Of a stretch of 64,000 bases of DNA, positions 38,260-64,000 are shown in pieces. The notes below the pieces were generated by a model. That model had not been told where the DNA came from, did not search any database, and saw only the letters and a list, made by a program, of their open reading frames with translations. The stretch spans positions 840,001-904,000 of the forward strand of contig JAJTWR010000353.1 of the NCBI GenBank assembly GCA_021613335.1. The letters run 5' to 3'. Numbering within the stretch: position 1 is the stretch's first letter; every line of letters begins with the position of its first letter. The position numbers and the translations under genes are program-made. This DNA comes from Whitmania pigra (lineage: Eukaryota > Annelida > Clitellata > Hirudinida > Haemopidae).

Positions 38260-39165
38260 CATCATCATCATCATCATCATCATTGTGGATGTTGAATGTA
38301 AAACTAAATTGAATTGTTATTTGGAAACTAACAATTAAATTTAAAAACAAACAACCGAAACTGAAAACAAATTACGTCGTCGTAAGTGAAGTCTTCCGAG
38401 TAAAGTGTTACGATAGCTCGACAGGTGTCCTGCTGAATGTCACACTGTACATCACTCTAAATGTCCTGCTGACTGTCACACTGTACGACGTACATTCTGA
38501 TTGTCACACTGAACATCACTCTAAATGTCCTGCTGAATGTCACACTGTACGACGTACATTCTGATTGTCACACTGAACATCACTCTAAATGTCTTGCTGA
38601 ATGTTACTCCGAATGCCACCCTGAGTTTCTCTCAGCCCATTGATATCGATTGATTGATTTTGTTTGACACATATTTCATGAGGTCGAATATTTCTCTTGA
38701 TTGAGTGAGGAGATGGATTTCATTCAAGACTAAAACAAACCTCTGAGTCACAAATGTTGTTACAAATTATCATCATTATTATTTTTTTTTTATTGTCATT
38801 ACAAATTACATGGTTTCTAGAAAGATAAAATAAAATGTTGTTAAATTATACTTTTGCATACTGTCAACAGTCAGATGTCAATGTTTGAGCGTGGTGTGTT
38901 ATTTACTATAACATTGTTGCTTTTATAAGTTATGATATGATTATTAATATTATTAATATGATAATTTCCATCTCAGGTGAGAGAACAGTATCCATCATCA
39001 TCATCATCACTTGAGGAGCTTCAGATGGCCTTAGAGGAGGTGGAGACGAAGACTGGTTCGACGGAGTTCCTTGACAGCTTCCTGGCGAGCATACTCAAGA
39101 GTTTAGCTGGGAAGATGCTGACAGAAGCACAACTGAGGAGATCATTTTCGATACTTCTGAGGTGA
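31889..39165 (+). CDS. STK24/25/26: GCK-III Ser/Thr kinase (STK24/25/26 family)
   Basis: Ten plus-strand exons: 31889-31903, 31983-32210, 32502-32667, 33869-34026, 35889-36074, 36558-36712, 36992-37091, 37617-37667, 37951-38022 and 38977-39165. They join in phase to give 439 residues (human members 416-443). The Gly loop is [11 protein letters not shown] (21-31). The catalytic Lys is in AIK (43), the HRD Asp at 134, the DFG Asp at 152, and the activation-loop Thr at 168 in [14 protein letters not shown]. The C-terminal [12 protein letters not shown] and [12 protein letters not shown] match the CCM3/PDCD10-binding region. Family members act in STRIPAK and CCM complexes at the Golgi and cell junctions. 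Intron 1 has a GC donor (CAG/GCAAGT). The last exon could instead splice at 39161 to an exon near 39449 ending GTAGQD-stop. It is probably the single family member of an invertebrate. Confidence 0.96.
33730..33827. repeat. (AAT)n-rich microsatellite in kinase intron
   Basis: Imperfect AATAATAAT run ending about 40 bases before the exon carrying the DFG motif. Confidence 0.9.
34380..35880. other. Kinase intron without recognised content
   Basis: A 99-codon plus-strand frame (35001-35300) has ordinary composition but no domain and no phase-compatible splice sites into the kinase. Nothing else was seen. Confidence 0.4.
37250..37425 (-). repeat. tRNA-derived SINE-like sequence in kinase intron
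   Basis: Minus-strand GCGCTAATGCCAACAGTTG (A-box-like) and CACGTTCGAAATCC (B-box-like), followed by a GC-rich body. It resembles the element at 53020-53100. Confidence 0.5.
38190..38283. repeat. (ATT)n/(ATC)n microsatellite
   Basis: An ATT run passes directly into an ATC run. Confidence 0.95.
38424..38615. repeat. 64-bp minisatellite in last kinase intron
   Basis: About two and a half copies of a unit with CATCACTCTAAATGTCCTGC and GACGTACATTCTGATTGTCA. Confidence 0.9.
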
Positions 39166-40671
39166 TACTTTCTCCTTTGCACGACTAATTAGTTAATTAG
39201 CTAATTGATTAATTGTCAAGTACTTTGACTGAATTGCGTATCTCGATTTTTAGTAGATTTATGTATTATTAAATTTATTACATTATTATTTATATGACGA
39301 CATATTTATATACGTTGACCTGATTATTTATTGCTTCACTTGTTCGTGTTTTTGTTTAATTTTCGCTCCATTGGCTTAAGTAGAACGCTTGTTTTTGCCC
39401 TGGTTGTTGTAAAAAAACAAATATTGAGACTCATTGTTTCGTTTCAGACCTCAACACCAGCAGAGAGGTACTGCCGGTCAGGATTGAACCACAAGATCTC
39501 CATCATTGTTCAGTTTTTTTTTGTTTCCCACATGAATTTTTGCATCCTTCCTCATCGCTCCCATCTTGTCTTTGATCGATTCGTGATTGGTTGCATTCTA
39601 ATCGTCGCAATCCTTGCTCGACCAATCGACACTCACCATCATCAGTGACATCGTTTGTCCCAGGGGAAGTTCAACATGTGAGGCAGCTCTGGAGTGAGGA
39701 ATGATGGGAAGCACGTTATTGCAAATGTGATGATGATGATGGGGATGGTGATGATGATGGTGCTGGCACGAACTTGCTTTGTTGCTAAAAGGGTCATCAT
39801 GGCTTGACCTGAGCACTGATGGCTTTGAGAATGTGCATTATTTTGTTGTTGTTGTTTTTGACCTGTTGAGTGCAGTTGTTGAAGGGAGCTTTTTAATGCT
39901 GTGGAGTCCCAAATGTTAGTCATTTTCATTCAAAGTTTTATTTGGTGATTATTATTCGCACTCGTGAATTATTAACTATTATAATGATTATTTTTATTAC
40001 AATTTATTATACTAATTATTTTTATTATATTGTGGAAATTATTCTCAGTCCTATTTATGGTGTCAGAAGTTTGCCACTGCATCTAGAGTCAGCTTCATGA
40101 GAAGAGAGTATTAATATTAATTGTATTGATTAATTAATAAACATTATGTTTGAGAACTTGAGAAACGTTCTCATTGACCTCAATTTTCTGAGTGTGCTCC
40201 CGAATGCCACCAGTTCATTGGATGTGCTTTCTGTTCATCCATCAGGATCAACCAATGAAAGCAGTGGATGATGAAGGCAGGATTGTAGTGTGTGTGTGTG
40301 TGTGTATATTTGGGATTTGTTGTTTCGTGCCAGTGTAGAAGAGAGAGATGTTAAATTGCGTTGCTAAGTCGGGTTGTAAGTCGTTGTTAATGTTTAACTT
40401 ATTATAATAAGTTATAATTATTATTATACAGTGGCAGTCGTTATAGACAATCATCATCAGTCGCCATTTGTTAGTCTCGTACGTGTTAGCACTTGATCCT
40501 CCTCGATGTGTACATAAGCATCTCTCGATTGCTGAACAATGTTTGCAAACAAATTAAGAAGTGGATAAAACATTTTGATTTCGTTAGTTATTTTTTTAAA
40601 TTTTTATTTATTCTGCACCTTCGATGCAGTTCTCCATCGGAAACTGTCAGACGGTCGGCCGGTTTTTCCAG
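39166..40671. other. 3' intergenic region of kinase and membrane-protein gene
   Basis: The two genes converge here. The region holds CAT/ATG-rich low-complexity sequence (39640-39770), a short (GT)n run at 40288-40308 and AT-rich DNA. No gene is supported, and part is presumably 3' UTR. Confidence 0.5.
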
Positions 40672-56790
<16,119 letters not shown>

Positions 56791-56814
56791 CTGTTGATTT
56801 CCGTTCGATTAAAT

Positions 56815-56925
56815 TATGTAATTATTAAATTATAGAATTTTAAATTATGTAACTATTAAATAATATAATTATTAAATTATGTAATTATTAAATTATGTAA
56901 TTATTAAATTATATATTCTGACACT
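56815..56925. repeat. ATTATGTAATTATTAA-type minisatellite
   Basis: Five to six copies of a roughly 17-bp AT-only unit, just upstream of the exon at 56790-56641. Confidence 0.85.
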
Positions 56926-57039
56926 GTTTAATATTATTATGAAATTAAATAAAATGATTGGAGGTGATTATTTGTGATGGAATTATATTTTAATACTTGA
57001 AGGAAGTCAAATATACTTTTAATGTCTACGTTTTAAGAT

Positions 57040-57220
57040 ATTTTGTAAAATAATTTAAAATAATTTAAAATAATTTGTAAAATAATTTAAAATAATTTGT
57101 AAAATAATTTGTCAAATAATTTAAAATAATTTGTAAAATAATTTAAAATAATTTGTAAAATAATTTAAAATAATTTGTAAAATAATTTAAAACAACTTGT
57201 AAAATAATTTTTAAAATAAT
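57040..57220. repeat. AAAATAATTTGTAAAATAATTT minisatellite
   Basis: Many copies of AAAATAATTT with alternating GT, in units of about 11 and 22 bases. Confidence 0.9.
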
Positions 57221-59757
57221 TTCATTCAAGACGATGGCAGCTTTAAACGAAAATGGCTTCAGTTAAACACCTTGAAAACAAAGACTTAAACTTTCAAATT
57301 TAAATTGTTTTTTTTTTGTTATTTATAATCTAATTTTATTTCAAATGTTTTTAATTTATTTTATTAAATTACCGAAATGAAAAGTATTTCTAAAATAATC
57401 TCAAAAGCTTCTTAAAGTCCCAAAAACGTGTTCAATTGAAAGCATGAAGTCATTACAAGTCGACAATCAACTTTTGAATGACGATAAAAAAAACTCATCC
57501 AAAGTTCAACGAGGTCAAATATTGAGGTCAAAGGGGTCAAACAATGAGGTCATCCAGTTCTAATTTCTTTTTACGCCCTAGACTTATTCTTTACCTTTCC
57601 TTTGATATTTAAATCACTTTTTCTTCCCATTAAAAAAAAATAAAAGTCAAAAAATTAATTGGAATAAATGTTAAAAATGTTTTCGATTAAAATAAAAGGA
57701 GGATTCTGATTGGTTCCTGACGTTTGGGTTGTAAAACCTATTCTGCCGATATTCCAATATCAAAACTGATTCCTCCTTCTTAAATGCAGTCCTTGGAGAA
57801 CCAATCTCCAATTGCGTCTCTTACATTTTATTAATTTTTATTATCTTTTATTTATTATTATATTAATTGTTACTATTTTTATTATTTTTATCATTTGTTA
57901 TTAGTTTTATTATTTTTTATGATTTATTATTGTTTTTTATCATTTATTATTTATTATTATTTATTATGCAGGTAATCAGCTTTCATTAACTTTTTCATGG
58001 AAATTCATCCTCCAAACATTGGTTTCATTCAGTCCATCCTTTCCTTGTCGAGACTTGTTCATTGCCACTTGATTGATGCCAAGACGTGATTGTGAAGTTA
58101 CATTTGTCTGCCTGTGTTAATCTGTCAACCATGAGGATGTGTGAATGAGTCTGTTTGTGTGTGCGTGTGTGCGACAGCTTTTAGAACGTTTAATGTTAAG
58201 ATGTGATGTGCTTATTAATGTTCGTATTTTTCAATTAAAAAAAAATTGCCTACCTATTTCATTAGTTACTTCAGTGTTGGTAGTTTAGAATAACGCAAAT
58301 ACGCAAAAAATATGTTGAAGAAATAACGAAGACATTTAGGTGAATCACCGACGACGACGACAACAACAACAACAACAACAACAACGACGACGACGACAAC
58401 AGCAACAAATCAAATCTCAGCGTGTCCTTCGTTATTTCAAATGTTTGGATGAATTATTTATTCGTGCAACTTCTTCAAAACAACTCATCTCCTTAAATCC
58501 ACTGATGGAGTTCAACTTATAAAAAATTTTTTTTAAAAAGAACAAATTAGTCTTTAAAAATAATTTAAAGAAAAACAAATAATTATTTTAAATCTTTTTT
58601 TTTAATTTAAAAAATTAAAATTAATAAATTAAAGAAATAAATTTAAAAAATTTAAAAAAAATTTAAAAAAAAATTATTTTTTTAAATTCTCAAGAATAAA
58701 AATATAAATTTAAAAAAATCATTTTCAGTGATTAAATGACAACAGAAGATAAATAATTGTAATGAGACATCAACAAGAAGGCTGTTGTTGTCGTTGTTGT
58801 TGTTGTTGCTGCAATTTGTTTCTCAATGAATTCAGTCGCAAATAATAACGTAACTCGGTGAGCTTTCATTAACTTTTTCATGGAAATTCAATAATTTGTG
58901 CAAAACGAAGGTGAACCTTGCAAGGGAATTGAAATTAACTGAAACTTTAATTAAATAATCCAATATGACTGGATTGATTAGATAAACCTTGGGAGTTATT
59001 TTTAGCACACACAAAAAAAAGGAATCAATTTTCAAGATAATTCACTGATCTTGTTTCGAATCTTGTCTTAACACTTTAAATATTTTGCTTTTTAAAGTTA
59101 AGAATTTTACAACGAATTATTTCCTAATAAATATTAAACCTCCTTTTTTCTAAAAATAAAGTCTTAAGTTAATGTGAAGTTATTTTTCGAAGCCAAAAAT
59201 AAATGGAAAGAAATATCTGCAAAAGTAGCAGAACATAAAAGTTGAAATTGTCTTTTACGGACGAGCAGTGACTTTTTTTAGGTGATTACTTTGGAGCAGA
59301 ACATCAGTTTTCCAAATATTCTTCGTTTTTAACAAAACTTTTCTCAAAATCTTTCTTCATTATCACCCTGATTTAACCAATAATTTCATCCTGTCCCCGG
59401 AATTAGGGGCAATTGGGGTGTGCCAGTGCACAGGGACTCCAAATATTATTAGGGAGATGATTTGACTTCCACTTCAATAAAAGCGAATTAACTTTTCATG
59501 GAAAAAATCAATAAAACAAAAATAGAATATAAAAACGAATATTTTATTTTGAATTTTCTACAAAATCTTTCTTCGGTTTTTGATGTCATAAGAAAGAAAC
59601 TTTCGAGTAAATTGCCACTCAAATTAGCCACTTATATTCTAAAAATATCCTCGTAATCGTACTCATCATCTTAATCAGTTAAGACAATTAACATTATCAT
59701 CACCATTAACCTTATTTCCACCCCAATCATCATCATCATCATCACCATCTCCCACCA
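57221..59757. other. Mostly non-coding, no supported gene
   Basis: Contains (CAA/CGA)n at 58350-58410 and a (TTG)n run at 58785-58810. The sequence CTTTCATTAACTTTTTCATG occurs twice (57980 and 58863). A minus-strand Cys/Trp-containing stretch near 58030-58110 has an acceptor-like CAG but no credible donor, so I leave it out as an exon. Confidence 0.45.
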
Positions 59758-59761
59758 TTCA

Positions 59762-59869
59762 CTGCATATCTCTGACAGCAACAGTCGCTAGTTCCGATCT
59801 CGGATTTGGAAAACTATTTTTGGCGCCTTCGTGGGATTGTTTCACCATGGTAGTAAGAAATTCTGGCTG
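59762..59869 (-). CDS. Candidate exon, possibly of the membrane-protein gene
   Basis: The minus-strand frame after ATATCGCAG reads PEFLTTMVKQSHEGAKNSF then PNPRSELATVAVRDM, ending at a GTGAAT donor-like site (phase 2). Composition is protein-like and the acceptor is reasonable. However, the end phase does not fit the known exon at 56790 (which needs phase 1), so either another exon intervenes or the call is wrong. It directly borders the long (ATC)n tract. Confidence 0.3.
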
Positions 59870-59872
59870 CGA

Positions 59873-60290
<418 letters not shown>

Positions 60291-60295
60291 CTCCA

Positions 60296-60410
60296 GAGCA
60301 AATACAGTTCAGTCGGTTGTATTCAACTTGCCAATGATTTCCAGTCGAACTCCTGACTCCAGAAGTTTCCTTTCCATAAAAATGGAATCCAATGAGCGTG
60401 CAGCTATCAT
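60296..60410 (-). CDS. Candidate Cys/Trp-rich exon upstream of (ATC)n
   Basis: After a good acceptor (TTAATTCCAG) the minus strand reads WNDDSCTLIGFHFYGKE, then GNHWQVEYNRLNCICSGD, and runs into the (GAT)n array. The pattern W-N-D-x-x-C with a later C-x-C is faintly GPS-like. The donor is unclear: a GC donor (TG/GCAAGT) falls inside it. It may be an ectodomain exon of the membrane-protein gene, but this is unproven. Confidence 0.35.
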
Positions 60411-61378
60411 CGTTCCACCTGGAATTAATTAAAATTTGACCAATTAACTTGCTCATAATTATTCTTGTCACTTGTTATTCGTTTGAAATTGCCTTAGCTT
60501 ATGACGACCATTTATTTATTTATTTTTTATTTATTTATTTATCCATACATTCATTGATTTATTTATTCAATTATTTGTATATTAATTCGCTCCAATCACA
60601 AACATTTGATTACAAACAAAATGACTCAACTCCACCTGATAGTAGTAAAACTTTAATGAAACAATAATCAGAAGACTCTGACTGTTTCTAACAATTAATA
60701 CAACACCTGGTTGCCTTGGGGACGATAAAACAACAACAACAACAACAACAATACACTTGGAATGGACAAGGGATATAAAAATATCTGTTCGTCGGGAATC
60801 TTTCGCTCGTCCCCGGTGACCTCTGGTGACCTTTTGACCTTAGAGGAATAAGTTCCTGACTCGGTAAAATGTGTGAAATTCAGTCGTTGACATGTTATTA
60901 TTGTTGTTGAAAGTGTTGTTGTTGTTGATTTGTCGGATTATTATAAAATTTAATTTCAGATTCCTTTCTTTATTTTATTTATTTGTTAATTTTCAAATGC
61001 TAAATATTATTAATACTCAGTTTCATTGAGTGTTGAGCAAAAATTTGTAAAATAAAATTATATTAAATCTTAAAATTTGTTAATAAATTTAGCAAAGATA
61101 TTGTAAATGCTGCAAAAATATTGCAAAATATAATAATTTAAAAAATTATATAAAACATTCATTCATTCATTCATTCCATTAAATTATTTCATTCCATTTT
61201 ACTCTATCATTCTTTAAATCCTTAATGGAGTCATCGACCACAAAATGGTCCATCCATCATAACCCCGGCATCGATGGAGGCATAAAATGCCTGATGACTG
61301 TTTGCCATTCAAATGCCCTGGGAAGTCATTTGTATTTCTTGAATTTGTGGAGCAGCAGATTTTTAAGAGGTTGCAACG

Positions 61379-61750
61379 GTGGGTAAATATACAAGCAAAA
61401 GTTTCACAAACATACAAGCGAATGTATACCGAAAATGTATAACTAGGGTCATCGATGCTTTGAATAACTTGAAAGCAACAATAACAAGCACTGGTACAAT
61501 AATAAGTCATGACAGGAGAAATACAAACATAGTAAAAACAAAAAATAAACAAAGACGTACTAATACAAAGGCATACACATACCAAGACGTACGAATACAA
61601 AGACACGTACAATGTATAAAGATTTCAAAAAATAAATACGCTTATAAGGCAGACATGGACCAGCTCGGCCAAGTAATGCGAATAGGAACAGCAAATCAAG
61701 GAAAGCTACTTCCGGACAAGAATGTAATGCTGGCTGTAAGATTTATGTAA
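61379..61750 (+). other. Unassigned 123-codon open frame
   Basis: The frame is intact and Lys/Asn/Thr-rich, with internal word repeats (ACATACAAGCGAATG-like). No domain was recognised, and it may be chance. The opposite strand has a Cys-rich open stretch (61214-61400) that also lacks clear splice sites. Confidence 0.2.
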
Positions 61751-62045
61751 AGTATTACAGGTTGCTAGGAGACCGGTCGTAATGTATGTGCCCTGAGTGC
61801 CGTGCATAATGTAAATGTGACGCGAATTAATGCGAATATTATCTTGAAAATGCTAAAAGTGCTTCAAAAATTTCTTGAAAACTTTTCGTTTCCCTGCAAT
61901 TTATGAGCCCAAACGGCCCAAACCCAGGGTCATTGACACGTTGTTTAGTATTACTTATAATGACGTCACATTACTTTTAATGTTACTTGTAATAACATTG
62001 CATTAGTTATAATATAATAACATTATATTGGTCACAATAACGCTG

Positions 62046-62285
62046 CATTTCTTAAAATGACATTGTATTAGCTATAATGATATTACTTATAATAACATAG
62101 CATTTCTTAAAATGACATTGTATTAGCTATAATGATATTACTTATAATATCATAGCATTTCTTAAAATGACATTGTATTAGCTATAATGATATTACTTAT
62201 AATAACATAGCATTTCTTAAAATGACATTGTATTAGCTATAATGATATTACTTATAATAACATAGCATTTCTTAAAATGACATTG
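62046..62285. repeat. 55-bp minisatellite
   Basis: About four and a half nearly identical copies of a unit with ACATTGTATTAGCTATAATG and ATAGCATTTCTTAAAATG. Confidence 0.94.
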
Positions 62286-62388
62286 CCTTATAAAACACAT
62301 TGTCAACACACGTCAAACAGTGTACACTAGAAGCAGCTTTTAATACAAAGCAATGTAAACACAGCAATGCAAACAAAACACAGAGAAT

Positions 62389-62550
62389 TATTATCAATAA
62401 CAAACATATTTTTATCCTGAACACAAATCATGAAAATTAATATTTTTTTTCTGACTACTGTTATTCTGAGCATGAATTTCTGAATTTTTGAGAGGTCAAC
62501 TTGGCTTCAATTTTCAAGATCTTTTGTTCCCAGAATTCGTTGAAAGTTTA
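62389..62550 (-). repeat. Partial duplicate of an exon 3' edge and its intron
   Basis: Matches 63487-63646. On the minus strand it repeats the end of the exon at 63593 (AAAATTGAAG) and the first part of its intron, but the donor GCAAGT is changed to CCAAGT. Confidence 0.8.
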
Positions 62551-63592
62551 ATACAAAGCAATGTAAAGAAAGCAACATAAACAAAGCAATGAAAACAAAG
62601 CAATATAAACAAAGCAATGCAAACAAGCGAAAAAAATGTCACATCACGATGTCCTAATGAGAAGCATAAAGCTGGAAGATACTTAAAAACAGCTCTAATG
62701 CTCCTCCTAAGAAAATTCCATGTTCATGAGTTTCCAGTATCTTTTAATCAAGTAGCATTTGCCTTGGAAAACTTCAGAGACCCTTAAACCTGAATCCATA
62801 AACTGAAATCCTTTCGATTTCGTAACGAACTTTTGATGCCTTAGGATGTTACTCCACTCATTTAAACTGTTCAGTTATTTACAACTATTCAGTTATTTAT
62901 CCCTAACAACCTCTCAGGTCATTAACTGAGCTGCTTATCAAACAACAAACTCAGTTAACGACTCAATAAGCCACTCACCCAGTTACTCACCCAGCTACTC
63001 CCTTAAGAAACGACTGTGAAAGCCAGTCATCCATTCACTCACCCATAAACCTGCCCAACCGCCACTCCAATTCACCCATCTACCCAACAACCACCAAGCT
63101 AGTCAACACAACACGAAATGTGAGGAAGACATGACTGTTGAGTGTGTTCATTATATGGAGATTATCGAGATAAGCGGTTCTGTATTTTTGTCTTCATTTT
63201 TTTTTTTTGACTCTTTAGGATTTAAACATTTTTAATTTCAATTTAATCACATTTATAACCTTTTAAAATGGTTTCCTTTATTTTATTTTATACTTTTATT
63301 AATGAATATTACGATTCGGTATCACTAAATTAATTGAATGAATTAATAAATTAGTTATTTACGTATATTAATGTTAAACGTAATAAAGTGCATTTATTTT
63401 ATTCTCAAAAAAAAGAGAGATATTATAATAAAAATTATAATTATCAAATGAGAATTATTAAAATTGATTATTTTTAAGTGACAATTATTAACAATAGCAA
63501 ACATATTTTTTATCCTGAACACAAATCCATATTTTATTCTGACAATTGTTGCTCTAAATATACATTTCTGAAGTTTTGAGAGGTCAACTTGC

Positions 63593-63990
63593 CTTCAATT
63601 TTCAAGATTTTTTGAAAATTGCTCCCCAAATTCGTTGAAACTTGATCTGCCAGATGGACCGGAAGTGCTGCTGATGACCCGGATGGTGATGATGACGATG
63701 ACGTTGTTGTTGTTGGTGATGATGATGATGATGAAGAGTAGACTTGTGACGTCATAGTTAACGATCTTGACGATGACGGAAATGATTCCGATGCGAAGAT
63801 CATTACGCCGACCTGGGTTATAAATAGCATCAGGAGTATGAGAGCCGATGAAGTCACGAGGATAAACCACAGAACAGGGTTGGTGGACACGTGATTGGTC
63901 CGACGCTCAACTCCACTTGAACTCTGACCCCGCTGAAGGGATGATGACGTCGATGAAGATGGCTTGGCACTGATTGGGTGGTCATGGTCA
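63593..63990 (-). CDS. Partial exon with N-terminal transmembrane segment
   Basis: The minus-strand frame is open from the window edge to about 63534. A Ser/Arg-rich polar stretch (SSSLQRGQSSSGVERR) is followed by a single hydrophobic helix, NPVLWFILVTSSALILLMLF. Then come a Ser/Thr-rich linker coded by triplet repeats and a helical tail, ADQVSTNLGSNFQKILKIE. A GC splice donor (GAAG/GCAAGT) at 63592 would end the exon in phase 1. This layout fits the N-terminus of a type II or multi-pass membrane protein, perhaps the same gene as 40672-56790. The connecting exons are not established, so the link is inference. Confidence 0.45.
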
Positions 63991-64000
63991 TCAACATTGA

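Noticed and set aside
58030..58110. Minus-strand exon reading KCNFTITSWHQSSGNEQVS
   Set aside because: The acceptor is plausible, but there is no acceptable donor in phase.

Overview
The window is AT-rich eukaryotic (animal) nuclear DNA. The evidence is spliced genes with GT-AG and a few GC-AG introns, very long (ATT)n and (ATC)n microsatellites, non-LTR and hAT transposon remnants, tRNA-derived SINE heads, and animal-type genes (a GCK-III kinase, GMPPB, a ZYG11-like protein, fucolectin-domain proteins). Gene structure and repeat style suggest a lophotrochozoan invertebrate. An annelid or leech is plausible, but the sequence alone does not prove it.

Layout. 1-13.4 kb: no convincing host gene. 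It holds a decayed LINE ORF1-like remnant, minisatellites, a U1 snRNA fragment, a complete short hAT element (10774-11945, 8-bp target duplication) and tRNA-like SINE DNA. 13.4-20.7 kb: an inverted duplication whose two arms each carry an intact four-exon gene for a secreted PAN-like + fucolectin (FTP) protein. A LINE reverse-transcriptase fragment and one copy of an anonymous 0.7-kb repeat lie between the arms. 21-27 kb: a LINE RNase H fragment, another copy of that repeat, a minus-strand ZYG11-like LRR/ARM gene, and a duplicated non-coding block in changed order around a hAT fragment. 27.3-31.0 kb, minus: complete 8-exon GMPPB (360 aa). 31.9-39.2 kb, plus: complete 10-exon GCK-III kinase (STK24/25/26 type, 439 aa), divergent from GMPPB across an 888-bp intergenic stretch that probably holds both promoters. 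40.7-56.8 kb, minus: at least eight phase-compatible exons of a large multi-pass membrane protein I cannot name, with more possible exons up to the window end. Its introns contain a single-exon SNW1-derived ORF, a LINE remnant split by an LTR-like insertion, and long microsatellites.

The genes do not form a pathway. GMPPB makes GDP-mannose in the cytosol, the kinase acts in STRIPAK/CCM3 signalling, the ZYG11-like protein would be a CUL2 substrate receptor, and the PAN-FTP proteins would be secreted glycan-binding proteins. Exon boundaries were derived by hand from splice signals and phase agreement. GMPPB and the kinase also match known family lengths closely. No cDNA support was available.
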